This document shows, in pieces, positions 29,816-40,708 of a stretch of 64,000 nucleotides of DNA. Source of the stretch: Rhododendron vialii (lineage: Eukaryota > Streptophyta > Magnoliopsida > Ericales > Ericaceae). Under the pieces are notes generated by a model, which worked only from the letters and a program-made list of their open reading frames with translations, had not been told where the DNA came from and did no database searches. The DNA lies in contig NC_080559.1 of the NCBI RefSeq assembly GCF_030253575.1, positions 32,607,501 to 32,671,500 on the forward strand, given 5' to 3'. The position numbers and the translations under genes are program-made. Each line of letters starts with the position of its first letter. Positions within the stretch are counted from its first letter, which is position 1.

Positions 29816-30208
29816 GAACCGTGCTACTGGTACAGACAATCTGTGCACAGATTGTGCACAGATTTTGTGGTGGGGCCCACCACGGGTCCCACACAAATAA
29901 TCCGATCCGTTCATTAAATGTAAAATATTTTTTCAAGAGTTCCCATAAAAAATCAGCTTAATCTAATACCTATAAGTACTCGATCCAATTATCTAAATTT
30001 TCATTCAGATTTTCGGGTAATGAAAAGTTAGATGATTAGATCAAGCACCTATAGATATTGGATTGAGCTGATTTTTTATAAAACCCCTTGAAAAAATGTT
30101 TTACATTTAATGAACGGGTCGGATCATTTGTGTGGGACCCATGGTGGGCCCCACCATAAAATCTGTGCACAATCTGTGCACAAATTGTATGTACCAGTAG
30201 ACTTTCTG
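29816..30208. mobile_element. Fold-back Mutator-like MITE, family F copy 1
   Basis: About 180 bases at each end are inverted copies, with CTACTGGTACA, CTGTGCACAGATTGTGCACA, GGGCCCACCACGGGTCCCAC and AAAAATCAGCTTAATC marking the left arm. A perfect 9-bp target-site duplication CAAAGATCA lies at 29807-29815 and 30209-30217. There is no coding sequence. Three related elements lie at about 31930, 32579 and 34630. Confidence 0.8.
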
Positions 30209-30705
30209 CAAAGATCATGACCCTTTCGTGGAGTATTACTCACTCCATACCCAATTTCCATTTAAGAAAAGAGGAGCTCGATTTTGTGACTATCTGTGTA
30301 TGGTGCACTAGCGCGGCGCATCGGGCGTCGTTCATTTCATGATCTAGATTCTAGACCATTCATTATGTAAAATTCGTTGAGAATTCCAATATTGTAAAAG
30401 ATCATATTCATCGGATGACGATTAATGCATTTTCCGAATAACTTTCTATTGATAAAAATTGATTCAGGGACAATCCATCAAATCCATTTTCTTTTCAAGG
30501 AAAATGTATTCTCTAAAATATATGAATCGATACCCGACAAACATAATTTTTCTATAGATTGAAATGTTCAACAGATTCTTAAAAAACAAATGGTTTAGAT
30601 AAATAATAAAAAAAATGTCAAAGCCAAACCCTAGGCCGAACATGGGCCAACTGCACCCTGCAATGGGTTTATAGGATGTTGACAAGGCACATGCAAAAAC
30701 AATTA

Positions 30706-30940
30706 CTCCCTCTGTTCCAAAATCTTTAGACTTTTTCGATATTGGTGTCATTTTTGAACTTTTATATCTTTCAATATAAATTTTTAAAAATATGTAATAT
30801 GAATCTTGTTTGATAGTTCTCGATTAGATTTATAATACAAAATTTTCAAAATTATGAAAAATATCATAAATTGAGAAATATAATAGTATAAAGAAGAGCG
30901 CAAATATCGAAAAAGTCCAAATATTTTGAGACGGAGGGAG
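30706..30940. mobile_element. Stowaway-like MITE
   Basis: It starts CTCCCTCTGTTCCAAAATCT, ends ATTTTGAGACGGAGGGAG, and is flanked by TA on both sides (30704-30705, 30941-30942). Confidence 0.75.
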
Positions 30941-31084
30941 TATGTTAGGATCCATAAAACAGATACATGAAAATTCTCATAAAAAATACATGAATGATTC
31001 GGATTCACTATGATATGAATCTAAACCATTCACGTGTCTTTCACGGACATTTTCGTATACTCACTTTCATGTAAACTGTACTAT

Positions 31085-31102
31085 CCCCCCCCCCGCCCCC
31101 CC
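31085..31102. repeat. C-homopolymer tract
   Basis: Ten C, one G and seven C lie in a row. The minus strand could form a G-quadruplex-like structure, and this is also a typical place for sequencing error. Confidence 0.8.
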
Positions 31103-31319
31103 ATGAAAAAATTGTTTTCCAATACCTTCTCCCTTGCTTCCGGCAAAAGAATGGGTTAAATAAAAATTGAAAAATTCTAAAATCAACCCAATAAACTGAT
31201 AATAATGAGTGTGTAAATGTGTATTAAAAGGTATAAAATTATAAAAGGTACACATAAATTCGTGTTTTTTTTGTTTTCTAGTGTGTTTATTGTCAGTCCA
31301 GTGGGCTGACAATAGCAAG

Positions 31320-31590
31320 ACCGATAAAGATTTGGGGTTTGGCGTGGGGGAAGTTTGATTGCGACGTCTGTACGACTGCTTTCAACGTGTTGTTCCGCAC
31401 CCCCACGACTTTTGTTTCGGGCGGTACACGTGTCCCCGCCTTTAATCACTTTGCTGTCAGAGGTACCAAGCCTATACGTGACTGCCCAAGTGCTTCAGAA
31501 CCGACGCGTGGTACTACTGCTGGTACGTGTCCCCCTTTGCCTCGGGGCTCGTGCTCCTATTTTAATTCCGGGAAGGCTTTCTAACCTGCA
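31320..31590. other. GC-rich island of unknown origin
   Basis: The stretch is clearly richer in G+C than its neighbours and is open in two plus-strand frames (31339-31584 and 31355-31618). Neither translation resembles a family I know. GGTACACGTGTCCCC and GGTACGTGTCCCCC are partial internal repeats. It could be a fragment of a retroelement or a captured gene. Confidence 0.3.
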
Positions 31591-31929
31591 CACTTTGCTG
31601 ATGATAATATGCACATAATTTTAAATATATTTAAATATTAATGCATATTTTACAGTTATTAATACATTTTCATAAATGTCAATATATTTTTTTAGGATAT
31701 TAATGCACATTTAACATATTATCTTACATCTTTTTTGACGGATGTTAGAATAATTTTTTTAATTCAACTATGAGGTGATTTTCCCAAAAAAAAAAAGTGA
31801 ATGCACAATAGATAATAATTTTGTTCACTCTCTTTTAAAAGAGATTATTTAATGCCCTTGGGACACGAAGCCTCTCCCCATCACATATTATCGGTAGGGT
31901 CTTCACACTTCTTCAGCAATCAAGTTATA

Positions 31930-32325
31930 GGTACATGAGTTTATACATATCAGGTACATATGAGTTTTGTGGGGCTCACCTCAGGTACTAAAAAATTGAT
32001 TCAAACCATCTATTATTTTTAAAATATTTTTTTATGAAGTATTGTAAAAAATCAGCTCAACTACTTAACTATTTTTAAAATATCACAGTAAGGATTTTTT
32101 TGAATTTGTGTGGGCGAAACTACTTAACTATTCAGTTTCGCTCCTACAAATTTAGAAAAAATCCTTAGCAATGTCAGGTTGAGTTGATTTTTTACAGTGC
32201 TCTATAAAAAATTGTTTTACAAATAATGGGCCGTTCGAATCATGTTTGTGGGACCCGAGGTAGGTACCACAAAACCCATATGTACATGGTATGTACAATC
32301 CATATGTGCACATAGCAGTACTCCT
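31930..32325. mobile_element. Fold-back MITE, family F copy 2
   Basis: The arms pair over most of their length: GAGTTTTGTGGGGCTCACCT and AAAAATCAGCTCAAC on the left, GAGTTGATTTTTTACA and GGGACCCGAGGTAGGTACC on the right. The centre is AGTTTCGC-rich. Borders are approximate because no target-site duplication was found. Confidence 0.65.
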
Positions 32326-32384
32326 TATTCAGATCCCACAAAAATGTGTGGTTGAGGAGAAGCTTAGGACACCACGTGGGTACT

Positions 32385-32555
32385 GAATAATTTTCTCTAT
32401 TTTAAAGAGGGTGAACATTATCCTCTATGGGATTGGTGAAAATTGTGTGGATCCTACCACAAACTAACTCTATTCCTTGGACTCACACAATTTTTACCAA
32501 TCACATGGAGGATAATGTTCACAATCTTTAAAGAATAGTGAACAAAAATTTATTC
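32385..32555. mobile_element. Fold-back MITE related to the element at 47804-48013
   Basis: GGGTGAACATTATCCTCTAT and TTGGTGAAAATTGTGTGGAT on the left are complementary to ACACAATTTTTACCAATCAC and GGAGGATAATGTTCAC on the right. The same core (GTGAACATTAYCCTCC, GTGTGGATCCYACCACAA) is present at 47804-48013. Borders are approximate. Confidence 0.6.
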
Positions 32556-32578
32556 TCACCAAAATGGGTACGCAAAAT

Positions 32579-32880
32579 ATACACTGGATTATGCAAAATC
32601 CACCTCGGTGTTTCACAGAAAATGATCCGAGTAGTTTAATTTGTTTAGAATATTTTTAATAGATCTTTAAAAAATCGGCTTAATCGAATTAATTAATTGG
32701 ACCGTTGGTTCCCAAAATTCGCACGGATCAAATATCTAGTAAACTGCTTAAGTTGTTACAGATATTCAATTGAGTTGATTTCTGATAAAAATCTTAAAAA
32801 ATTTGTTTTGAACAAATTGAATGATTTGGATTATTTGTTTGAGAGACTTTAATGTAGATGCCACACAATCTAGTGTACAT
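32579..32880. mobile_element. Fold-back MITE, family F copy 3 (diverged)
   Basis: TACACTGGATTATGC and AAAAAATCGGCTTAATCG on the left pair with GAGTTGATTTCTGATAAAAA and CACAATCTAGTGTACA on the right. It is the most diverged member of the family. Borders are approximate. Confidence 0.5.
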
Positions 32881-33323
32881 TTATTTTACCCAGAGTAGTG
32901 TAACCCCACTCTGTGGGACAGGATGTCTCGTTACGGGCTTAATAACATGATCCAAACCATTCGCTTGGTAAAACTAAATGCATTTAGGCCTAGTTTCTAA
33001 AAAAAAGAAAGTGCAAAAAAACTAAAGGGACATTTTCTCTCTCTATATTTGAGTACTATGAATGAAAAAAAGTTCCTTCAATACTTAGATGTAATTCTTC
33101 AATGCTTGCATAGCAAAGAAAAGCTCCAACAACAAAGAAAAATTAGGTCTTAGGATCAGTCATGGTCTGATGGTAGATTTGATTTACAGACACTAATCCT
33201 TTCTTAAGGTGGGTAGATTAAAAGAGTGAAAACGACGGAGTAAGAATCATTGCCATCCCCTTTTTTCACACAACACAAGATTAATAGGACCAAGTGTTTT
33301 TTGTGGTTCAGATTGGGCTGCAC

Positions 33324-33607
33324 CTAACCTAACCAATCGGGGCTAGCTCAGTTGGTCAGAACTCTTGCATCTCATTAGGAGGTTAGGAGTTCGAGTTTTT
33401 CTACCTACTTGTGGGTGTTCTTCCCACAAAGGACTTTTCCTTTCTTTCTTTGTTTCTAAATGGTCTTATTTATTGTATTGGTTGAGTTGTTGAGCTTGAT
33501 TATTTCGTGAACTCTTATAATTGATGTAGTGTCCCGGACTAGTACTCTGTATTTCATATCTGATGTAAAATGATATCTTCTATCGATTGAAAAAGAAAAA
33601 AGAAAAA
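33324..33607 (+). mobile_element. tRNA-derived SINE with target-site duplication
   Basis: The 5' part is tRNA-like: GGGGCTAGCTCAGTTGGTCA holds an RNA polymerase III A box and AGGAGTTCGAGTTTTT a B box about 30 bases later. A non-tRNA body follows, then an A-rich tail of GAAAAAGAAAAAAGAAAAA type. The perfect 9-bp duplication GGGCTGCAC lies at 33315-33323 and 33608-33616, so the copy is full length. It is not a working tRNA gene because no acceptor stem closes. Confidence 0.8.
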
Positions 33608-34224
33608 GGGCTGCACGTGCACGGTAACGGTCGGTAGTAGACTAGTTTTGTTGATCTACACAGTTATCAGGTACGGTTCATTGAATAATACTACTACGAT
33701 TCATGGAAAATCATCTAAGTTTATCAAATGTCAATGAGGAATGCTGGGTACAAAGAAAATATATCGGAAAATCACCCAAAACAGGATTTTTTACCGTTAA
33801 TAAAAGTTCCTTAACAGTCATAAATGCCTCTAAAAGTGTATTCTGGATAATTTATAGGTACATTTTCTTCGTACCTAGCACTCTGGAATATCAATAATAA
33901 CAACAAAGATGATGAACAATTCACATGAAAAGGATTACGCAAAGTAAATTCACACATCATCAACTATCTCGTGCAGACTGTAAATTCCATTTCATGGGTC
34001 CGGCCAACGAAGGCCCCCGGGGCAATTGCTAGGGCGCAATAACTACAACTAGATATTCCACTTGAGTTTGACGAGAACTCACAAATACACAAGTTTTTAA
34101 CACTTTTTCTATACCAGTTGTAAAACGTGTGATACTTCCTTCTACTGACTAATACCATCATTCCCTCCCTGAAGCTCAAGAGCCTATATATGGTCACTTT
34201 TGTCAGCTACATTAATGTTGATGT

Positions 34225-34356
34225 CGGTATTGAAAACGAGAGAGGAAAGTATAACTTTTGTGATTAACGTAGCTTAGCTATTGTACCACTCGGTATTGAA
34301 AACGAGAGAGAAAAGTATAACGTTTGTGATTAACGTAGTTTAGCTATTGTACCACA
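34225..34356. repeat. Tandem duplication, 66-bp unit
   Basis: Two copies start CGGTATTGAAAACGAGAGAG at 34225 and 34291 and end TAGCTATTGTACCAC. They differ at about three positions. Confidence 0.9.
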
Positions 34357-34629
34357 GGCACCGTGTAACATTTACCTTTTTAGTAACGGCAAGAAATCAC
34401 GATCCAAAATAATGCGAGGGGTCTCAATTATGCATGTTTTTTTTAGTCAATAAGATTAGCCAATTGCAGTGTTTGGGGTGATGGAATAGATACCCACTGA
34501 CTTGGGCCTGTCAATGTTGATGAGATTTGACAAATCTCAAGTGAAAGGCACTGGCAGTGTTGTTACATTAGTTTGTGCCGGCATTTGTGGGTAGTTCCCT
34601 GTCTGGTGAAAGAGTACTGTTGTGTGTAC

Positions 34630-35000
34630 ATTTTCAATGTAAATATCATATACATATAAATTTTGTGGGGCTTATCTTGAGTCCCACAAAAATGATTTGA
34701 ACTGTCTATCATTTTTGAAACAATTTTTTACAGAGCCTTGTAAAAAATCAGCTCAACTTGATATCTCTAAGGATTTTTTCTGAAATCGTAGGAGCGAAAC
34801 TGATCAGTTAAGTAGTTTCGCCCCCACAAATTCAGAAAAAATTCTTACCGATATTGGGATGAGCTGATTTTTTATAGGGTTCATAAAAAATTGTTTTAAA
34901 AATAATAAACGGTTGGAATAATTTTTGTAAGACCTGAGGTGGGTTCCACAAAACTCATATATATATATTGTTTGTGCAAATTCATATGTACACGTTGCTT
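34630..35000. mobile_element. Fold-back MITE, family F copy 4
   Basis: AATTTTGTGGGGCTTATCTT, AAAAAATCAGCTCAACTTGA and GGAGCGAAACTGATCAGTTA lie on the left. TAGTTTCGCCCCCACAAATT, GAGCTGATTTTTTATAGGG and GAGGTGGGTTCCACAAAACT lie on the right. It is closest to copy 2. No target-site duplication was found, so borders are approximate. Confidence 0.65.
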
Positions 35001-35514
35001 TATTGTTTTGGAGTGTGAAAAGAAAATTTGCCATCAAAGTTCAAATCAAACTACCGAAACATAGTGGGTCCAGTTGGGCAGGGATATTTAGGAACAATAA
35101 CTCCATGATCGGGATTAAAAGTAGCGGATTTTGCCAACATTGTGGATAGGTAGAAATTATGGGCGTGTTTGCGAGAGTTGTGAATACAAATCTTAATCAG
35201 ATTGATTCTGCAACAGATTTTAGATTCCGAATTTTAGTAGGAGTTGAGAAACATGTTTGTTGCAGCTGCAAGATTATGATAATTTCATTCTTTTTTTTTA
35301 AAGAATTTATGTTGCGGAATCTCAAAAGCTACCAAAACCCAACTTTATAATTTTGAGAATCTTTCTTTTTTACGTTCTTATTATTAAATTTTTTTGACAA
35401 ACATTCTCAACTAATTTTTAGAAACTAGAATTTAAAAATTTGTCAAAATAATTTTTTCACAAAAAACCACATAATCAGCGTCTTAGCAGTTTTGTCAGCA
35501 ATCGCACTCCATGC

Positions 35515-35640
35515 AGTCGATCATTTTCCGGCCCCTTGCAAGGCGGAGTTCGATAATCCATTTCGTCCATGTTGCAAGGGGCCGGAAAATGGTCGAAGGC
35601 GGAGTTCAATAATCCGTTTCGTCCATGTTGTAAATCTTGC
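35515..35640. repeat. Compound direct and inverted repeat
   Basis: A 35-base unit AAGGCGGAGTTCRATAATCC plus TTTCGTCCATGTTG occurs twice in direct order. Between and before the copies lie the inverted partners CATTTTCCGGCCCCTTGCAA and TTGCAAGGGGCCGGAAAATG, a perfect 20-base inverted pair. The arrangement suggests template switching during repair. Confidence 0.7.
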
Positions 35641-35899
35641 CAAGGGCTTACGTGGGTTTTAAATTCATATCAATTACATAAATACCAATTAATATGTGAT
35701 CCAAACACAAAAACAAAATCAAAACTGGATTTTACTGGGTCATATTGAAAACCCAGTTTTGATTTGACTAAGAATACCTAAATCCTTAAAGAAGCACTTT
35801 AATCCTATATTAACACTTCTTTATATATAATAACAAAAAGTCCAATAAATTTTGTCCTCAGTGCCCGGTAGTTCTACTTATAAAGTTGCGGGAATAATG

Positions 35900-36825
35900 A
35901 TAATGGATTCAGATCCTCTCTGCACCTCTCTCTCTCCACACATCTTCTTTCCAAGCTGACAGCACATTATTGAAATCAACGGACGGTTCAGATCAAGCCA
36001 CCAATTCAGATTTCAAATCTTATTATTGGACAACGTCGTTTTTGCTCTTTACTCCAAACGGTGGATTAACTCCCCGTTTACCTCCAACCATCACTCCCGC
36101 TGAAGAGAGTACGCAGATCAAAATCAAAAGAAGAATAGAGATGCTCTCTAACCAAAGATGCTCTTCACTCTTCCATGGTCCGCCGACTCCAACGATTCCC
36201 AGTTCTTCATCTCCACTGTGTAATTTATTGATGCCTCTATGGTCTGTAGTTGATTTAGTTTTATTTTCCCTAAAAAGAAGAATAGGGTTTTGTTGATTTG
36301 GTTTCGTTTTGATTTATGGTAAATGGACTAAATATTAATGTTTCGATTCTCCTCCATGTAACCGAGGAGCAGGATGTGTACAGAAATTTCACTTGATGTT
36401 GATGAATTTTTACATTGGAGGGCTGATCAATTAACTGGGGATTTATAGTTTATTGTGTTTGTTCTGCTCAAATCTAGGTTTAGGGAGGTAAAAAAAAAAA
36501 ACGAAAATGGAGGATAAATGAGAACGTGAGAATGTAAAATCAGATAAAGTGAGAGAGAGAGAGAGATTGTTGTGGATGGAGAAGGAGAGAGAAAGGTGGG
36601 TTTTGGGGGAGAAATTGGGATTTAATTTAACAGCTGGAGTTTCTAAACAGAGAAAACGGGAAAGTTAATCCACCATTTGGAGAAAAGAGAAAAAAAGACG
36701 TCGCCCAACAATAGCATCTGAAAGCTGAATTGGTGACTTGATCTGAATCGTCCCTTGATTTCATTAATGTGCTGTCAACTTGAAAAGAAAAAGATGTGGA
36801 AAATGTGGGGAGAGGATCTGAATCC
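35900..36825. mobile_element. Mutator-like element with ~170-bp terminal inverted repeats, possibly a Pack-MULE
   Basis: The left arm (GGATTCAGATCCTCTCTGCA, TTGAAATCAACGGACGGTTC, CCAAACGGTGGATTAACTCC) pairs with the right arm (GTTAATCCACCATTTGGAG, GAATCGTCCCTTGATTTCAT, GAGAGGATCTGAATCC). GGAATAATG lies at 35891-35899 and 36826-36834 as a 9-bp target-site duplication; on the left, five bases (ATAAT) separate it from the aligned repeat end. The interior holds a possible cyclophilin fragment and no transposase. Confidence 0.7.
36158..36223 (+). pseudogene. Possible cyclophilin fragment captured in a Mutator-like element
   Basis: The plus-strand frame reads ADSNDSQFFISTV before a stop. It resembles the cyclophilin active-site stretch written NGSQFFITT in most family members. 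Only about 13 residues match, so chance cannot be excluded, but the setting between long terminal inverted repeats favours a captured exon end. Confidence 0.35.
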
Positions 36826-36999
36826 GGAATAATGGCCATAAAGAACCTAATTATCTTCACCAAGTATATCAAATCAGAATTTGGAAACCTACCAATGAAT
36901 TATTCTGACGCATGGGAAGGTGTTGTAGTTACCTATCACGATCTACACAGGTCTCAAGTAGGGTTAGTTTCGTCATTCGTGTCATGAAAATGTATGTTT

Positions 37000-37679
37000 A
37001 GTACTCGATCTGATAATAATAATAATCGCATGAATGTACAATATTTTTGTATGAGATCGACGCAATGGATCATTCAGTTTTTTGAGACAAATATAGTAGA
37101 ATCACGGGATAAAAATTGTATGTTGGATCCGCCAAGTCTCAGAGTATGAAAAATGAATGACTCAGATTATGAAATTAGGCCATTGACCTGATATCCAAAT
37201 TTCCAATCCCAATTGAGCAACTCGAGACAAACCTTCTTCATGTGTCTACGGCTTCAAAATCAGCTGAAGAAGATAATTTAAACTACTGTTGTAATTAAGA
37301 CGATGATGTTAAGTGTAGACAATGAAGACAAAGTTCACGAATAATTTCCTATGCATATAGATGGTTAGGTCAAGTGTTCTCTCAAAGGTGTCTATTGAGC
37401 TGATTAGGTGACAAAAACAACTGATTTTGTAAGGCATGGGATTGCAACCGTTGATTTAAATGTCATAATCAAAGCCACCGAGGGTGTGGTAGTGTAGACA
37501 TACACTGTATAGTGTATAAGAAAAATCTCGAATTTGGATTCAAAACTGATGACTTAGTGTGAGTTTATCCATGCGCTTATGCACTTAAGGCATTCTTTTT
37601 CTGATCTGTCATTCATGCTCTCATAAAAACCATCATGTTGGACATAGTGCTCGCACTGGAAATTACGATCAAGGATGAC
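37000..37679. other. Intergenic AT-rich DNA
   Basis: I see no gene, repeat pair or RNA gene here. Confidence 0.5.
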
Positions 37680-37975
37680 TCTTTGTCCAGTGGTTCATGG
37701 CTTACTCTCAAGCGTTTTGAGTGGTCAAGAGGTTCAAGGTTCAAATCGTACGTGCTAACGATGCCCTTTTGAACTTTGTCCTCTTGCTTTGTTTGGCGGT
37801 GTTTCCACTAGCTAGCCCTTGGTGGGCCCGTAATTGCTACTTGCTATGGCATTTTAATCCCTTCCAGAGCTCGCCACGGATTTGAAGTCCCTATTATTAC
37901 ACCCAGGAGAGGTTTTTTATGTCTAGTTGTCCCTCATCCACCCTTTTTGATTAGCCCCCAAAAAATAAAAAATCG
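37680..37975 (+). mobile_element. A-tailed retroposon remnant
   Basis: A B-box-like GGTTCAAGGTTCAAATCG lies near the start, followed by a GC-richer body ending CCCACCC-like DNA and the tail CCCCAAAAAATAAAAAA. It resembles the block at 17240-17462 in its 3' half. It is probably a LINE or SINE 3' end, without coding sequence. Confidence 0.4.
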
Positions 37976-40553
37976 TAATCATGAACACATTTCCGAAGGG
38001 TTATGGATCCTATGTCTTTCATATTTTGAGGCCCCGTTCTCTTGAACTTAACTTAAATTTGAGAGTTTTGTCCTTATTTGAAAAATAACTATTTTTTTTT
38101 TTAAAAGAAAAGGTTATTTCCGAAGGTTTGTGGATTCTATGCCTTTGATATTTTGAGTTGCACGGTGGAGTTTGTAAAGGATACCTAATATTCTTTGGCG
38201 ATGCATATTGGTATTTTCTTTTGGATTGGAACTGCTAGCTTTCACAAAGAAAAAACCTGAGTGGAGAGGGACATCTGTGGATACTTTCACTTGGGAGAAT
38301 AATTCTGAGGATAATGATGTGCATCGATCGTTTTCACAAGATTATTTGTAGCTTTTTTTTTCTTTGTCCATGTCGTGCCGTTCCATAAATGTTTAGGGTG
38401 AGCTCCCTCGAGAGGATGTCTTTGTGTCTTGTGTTATTGTTTTATGTTTCTTAATCATATCTTTTTGCATTATGCATTTGTTAGTTCGACCGAATTATCT
38501 ACACCAAAATGATTGTCTTCTGGTCGCTAAAACGAGAAGTTAAAAGTTCCAATTTATGACCCAAAAGTTCGACATTGCGTCCTTGAGGTTGTACTTTGCG
38601 GCGAAAGCATAATAGTATGCAGACATGACGTCATGACACAAAAGTTTATATCCATAGTGTAAAAGTTTGAACGTAAAAGTTTGCGGTCATGAGGTAAAAG
38701 TTTGCAGTTAGAATGTAAGAGTTTGCGGCCATTTGTTCAAAAAAAATAAAAATCACCACTTCTTAGATACCAATGAGTTCTTTAAATTCATAGAAGACAC
38801 TATTTGAATTTTTTTTTTTGACAAAAAATGCATTTTCACTTCTCGTTTTGCGGACTGGACAATTACGGAGAGAGTAATAATCTTTGAAATAGTTGACCAA
38901 TTCGTAGAATTCAATACTATAACTAATGAAGTAGTTGAAAATGTGAAAATGAAAAGCCAAAAATTAAACTGCGACAGCCGATAAATAAATAAATTAATTA
39001 ATTAAATTAAGCTGCCAATGTCGATTGGTATTTGGATTTTCTTTCGTGGGCCGCACATTGGATCCTCTCAGGTTCTGAGCCCAAGATTTAAAAATCTTAG
39101 AATCTCTAAGGCCTTGATTGTTGGGCTAGAATCTACACACTACAGAAGTACTATAAGAGAAAATGACGGTCTGTGACGTATTTTGATAATTAATATCCGT
39201 CAAGGACAAGTTAAGAACATGTGTATATGGGCCTTGTTCGAAGCGCTTGCAACTCCTGTGCGCGCTTTCTTCTCTCTCTCTCAATTCTTAGATCCACTCA
39301 AAATGAAGTGGTTAATGCAAGTATTTGTACGTCGGTCGACCTATTTTCAAGGGAAAAAATTTGATCATTTACAGCTGCCACGGTCCATCCTTTCAACTCC
39401 CAGTAGTTTCTGGGCACAGTTACTGCATACATTTTCTCCATCCATTCTCCTCCGATCTATAGCGACCAACTTACCAAAAGGATGTGTTTTCTCATCTCTC
39501 ATAAAGAAAAGAAAAACTCAGCAGATGTTTTGAATAATTAAATCGACTCTCATTCTTATTTCGTGAAAGATAAAACCAAATAAGTGTACTATTTTGAAAC
39601 ATTTTGCACTTATTTTATCTCATCTTCCCACACAGCCTTACGAGTATATATTTTTTTGATAAACCCTTACGTGTATAAAGAGAAGTCAAAATTAGGAGTA
39701 GGACTCGCTCCGGTTCGTCAAATGAATTAGAGGGTCCAACATTTTCCAAGTTTTTTCGGGCCTACATAAAATGATTACAATCGATCGTTTTGTAAAATTT
39801 GTTGAGAACATCAACACAATGAAAGATATAGGTTGCTGTGATTTCCGAAGACGTTTATCTTTTACGAAAGATCGCTCTGCTAGATTGAAGCTCATTTATT
39901 TCATTTACATCAAGATAAGTGTGTTTCAAAATAATGTCAACTTTAATTAAAAATCATATAAATTAATAACAGACCAACAGTATGATTTTTTACGTGCTCA
40001 TCATATTCTAAAGGAAATGTCATATCAGGAAAAAAAAAAAAAGTTCGAAAAGAAATGGATAGTTCCGATCATCAGGATGAGTTCACAGAGGCTTAAATTG
40101 GACCCTCAAGCCCATTTTAAGTTTTTCAACTACCGAGGAGAATCCTTCACAAAATTGTGCATTTGTTTTTTCTTCCCAGACCTCCTCCAAAAGAAACAAA
40201 AATTCGTTAAATACTCATTTAGTTGAGGGGTACACGCGGGCTTCAATCTCTTTTGTTTCGAAAATTTATGTGCCTTCGTATTAAGAGATTTTTCGATCGT
40301 TAGATTGTGTAATATTTTTTTATGTTATAAATTTAACGGCGAAAAACTCTTCTCCACAGAAAAATTAGGGTTTTCGGCACGGAATATCCTGTGTCGGTAC
40401 ACGCTCGTCATAAAATCGGAAACATTCCCTAACGCACAAAACAAAAGGCTCCACACCGATCAAAGAAGAAAAAGAAAAAGAAAAAGAAAAAAGGTTTCGA
40501 TTTTGGGAATCAAAAATCTTCGCCAGATTCGATTAATCCGCCACTCGATCGCC
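37976..40553. other. Intergenic DNA and distal promoter of the glycine-rich gene
   Basis: The stretch is AT-rich with scattered short homopolymers. At about 38620-38730 there is a loose series of AAAAGTTTGCRGTCATG-like units. I see no supported gene. The last ~200 bases, ending in a run of AAAAAG units at 40466-40492, are probably the 5' leader of the gene that follows. Confidence 0.5.
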
Positions 40554-40616
40554 ATGGGACGCTTCGACGCAATCCTGGCAAGAATCCTAGGGTTCATCTG
40601 CTGCTACCGCTTCTGA
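40554..40616 (+). CDS. Upstream ORF 1 of the glycine-rich gene
   Basis: A 20-residue frame starts at an ATG in strong plant context (GCCATGGG) and ends TGA at 40614-40616, 55 bases before the main start. The peptide begins MGRFDAILARILGF. If the leader begins upstream, ribosomes would meet it first. Its conservation is unknown. Confidence 0.45.
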   Translation: MGRFDAILARILGFICCYRF

Positions 40617-40645
40617 AATCCCACCGATTCCTCTGTGTACTGGTG

Positions 40646-40708
40646 ATGAGTTTGAGTTCGTCTATCCTCCAATGGCTCCGTCTTCTCCGTATATTCTTCA
40701 TATCCTAG
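40646..40708 (+). CDS. Upstream ORF 2 overlapping the main start codon
   Basis: A second 20-residue frame starts at 40646 and ends at TAG 40706-40708, so it overlaps the main ATG at 40672 in another frame. Translation of it would bypass the main start. It begins MSLSSSILQWLRLL. Confidence 0.4.
   Translation: MSLSSSILQWLRLLRIFFIS

Noticed and set aside
33339..33410. Possible tRNA gene (A and B boxes)
   Set aside because: The acceptor and anticodon arms do not close, and an A-rich tail with target duplication follows, so it is a SINE head.
39183..39533. 116-residue plus-strand frame upstream of the glycine-rich gene
   Set aside because: No similarity to a known family and no Kozak or intron context. 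Treated as chance.
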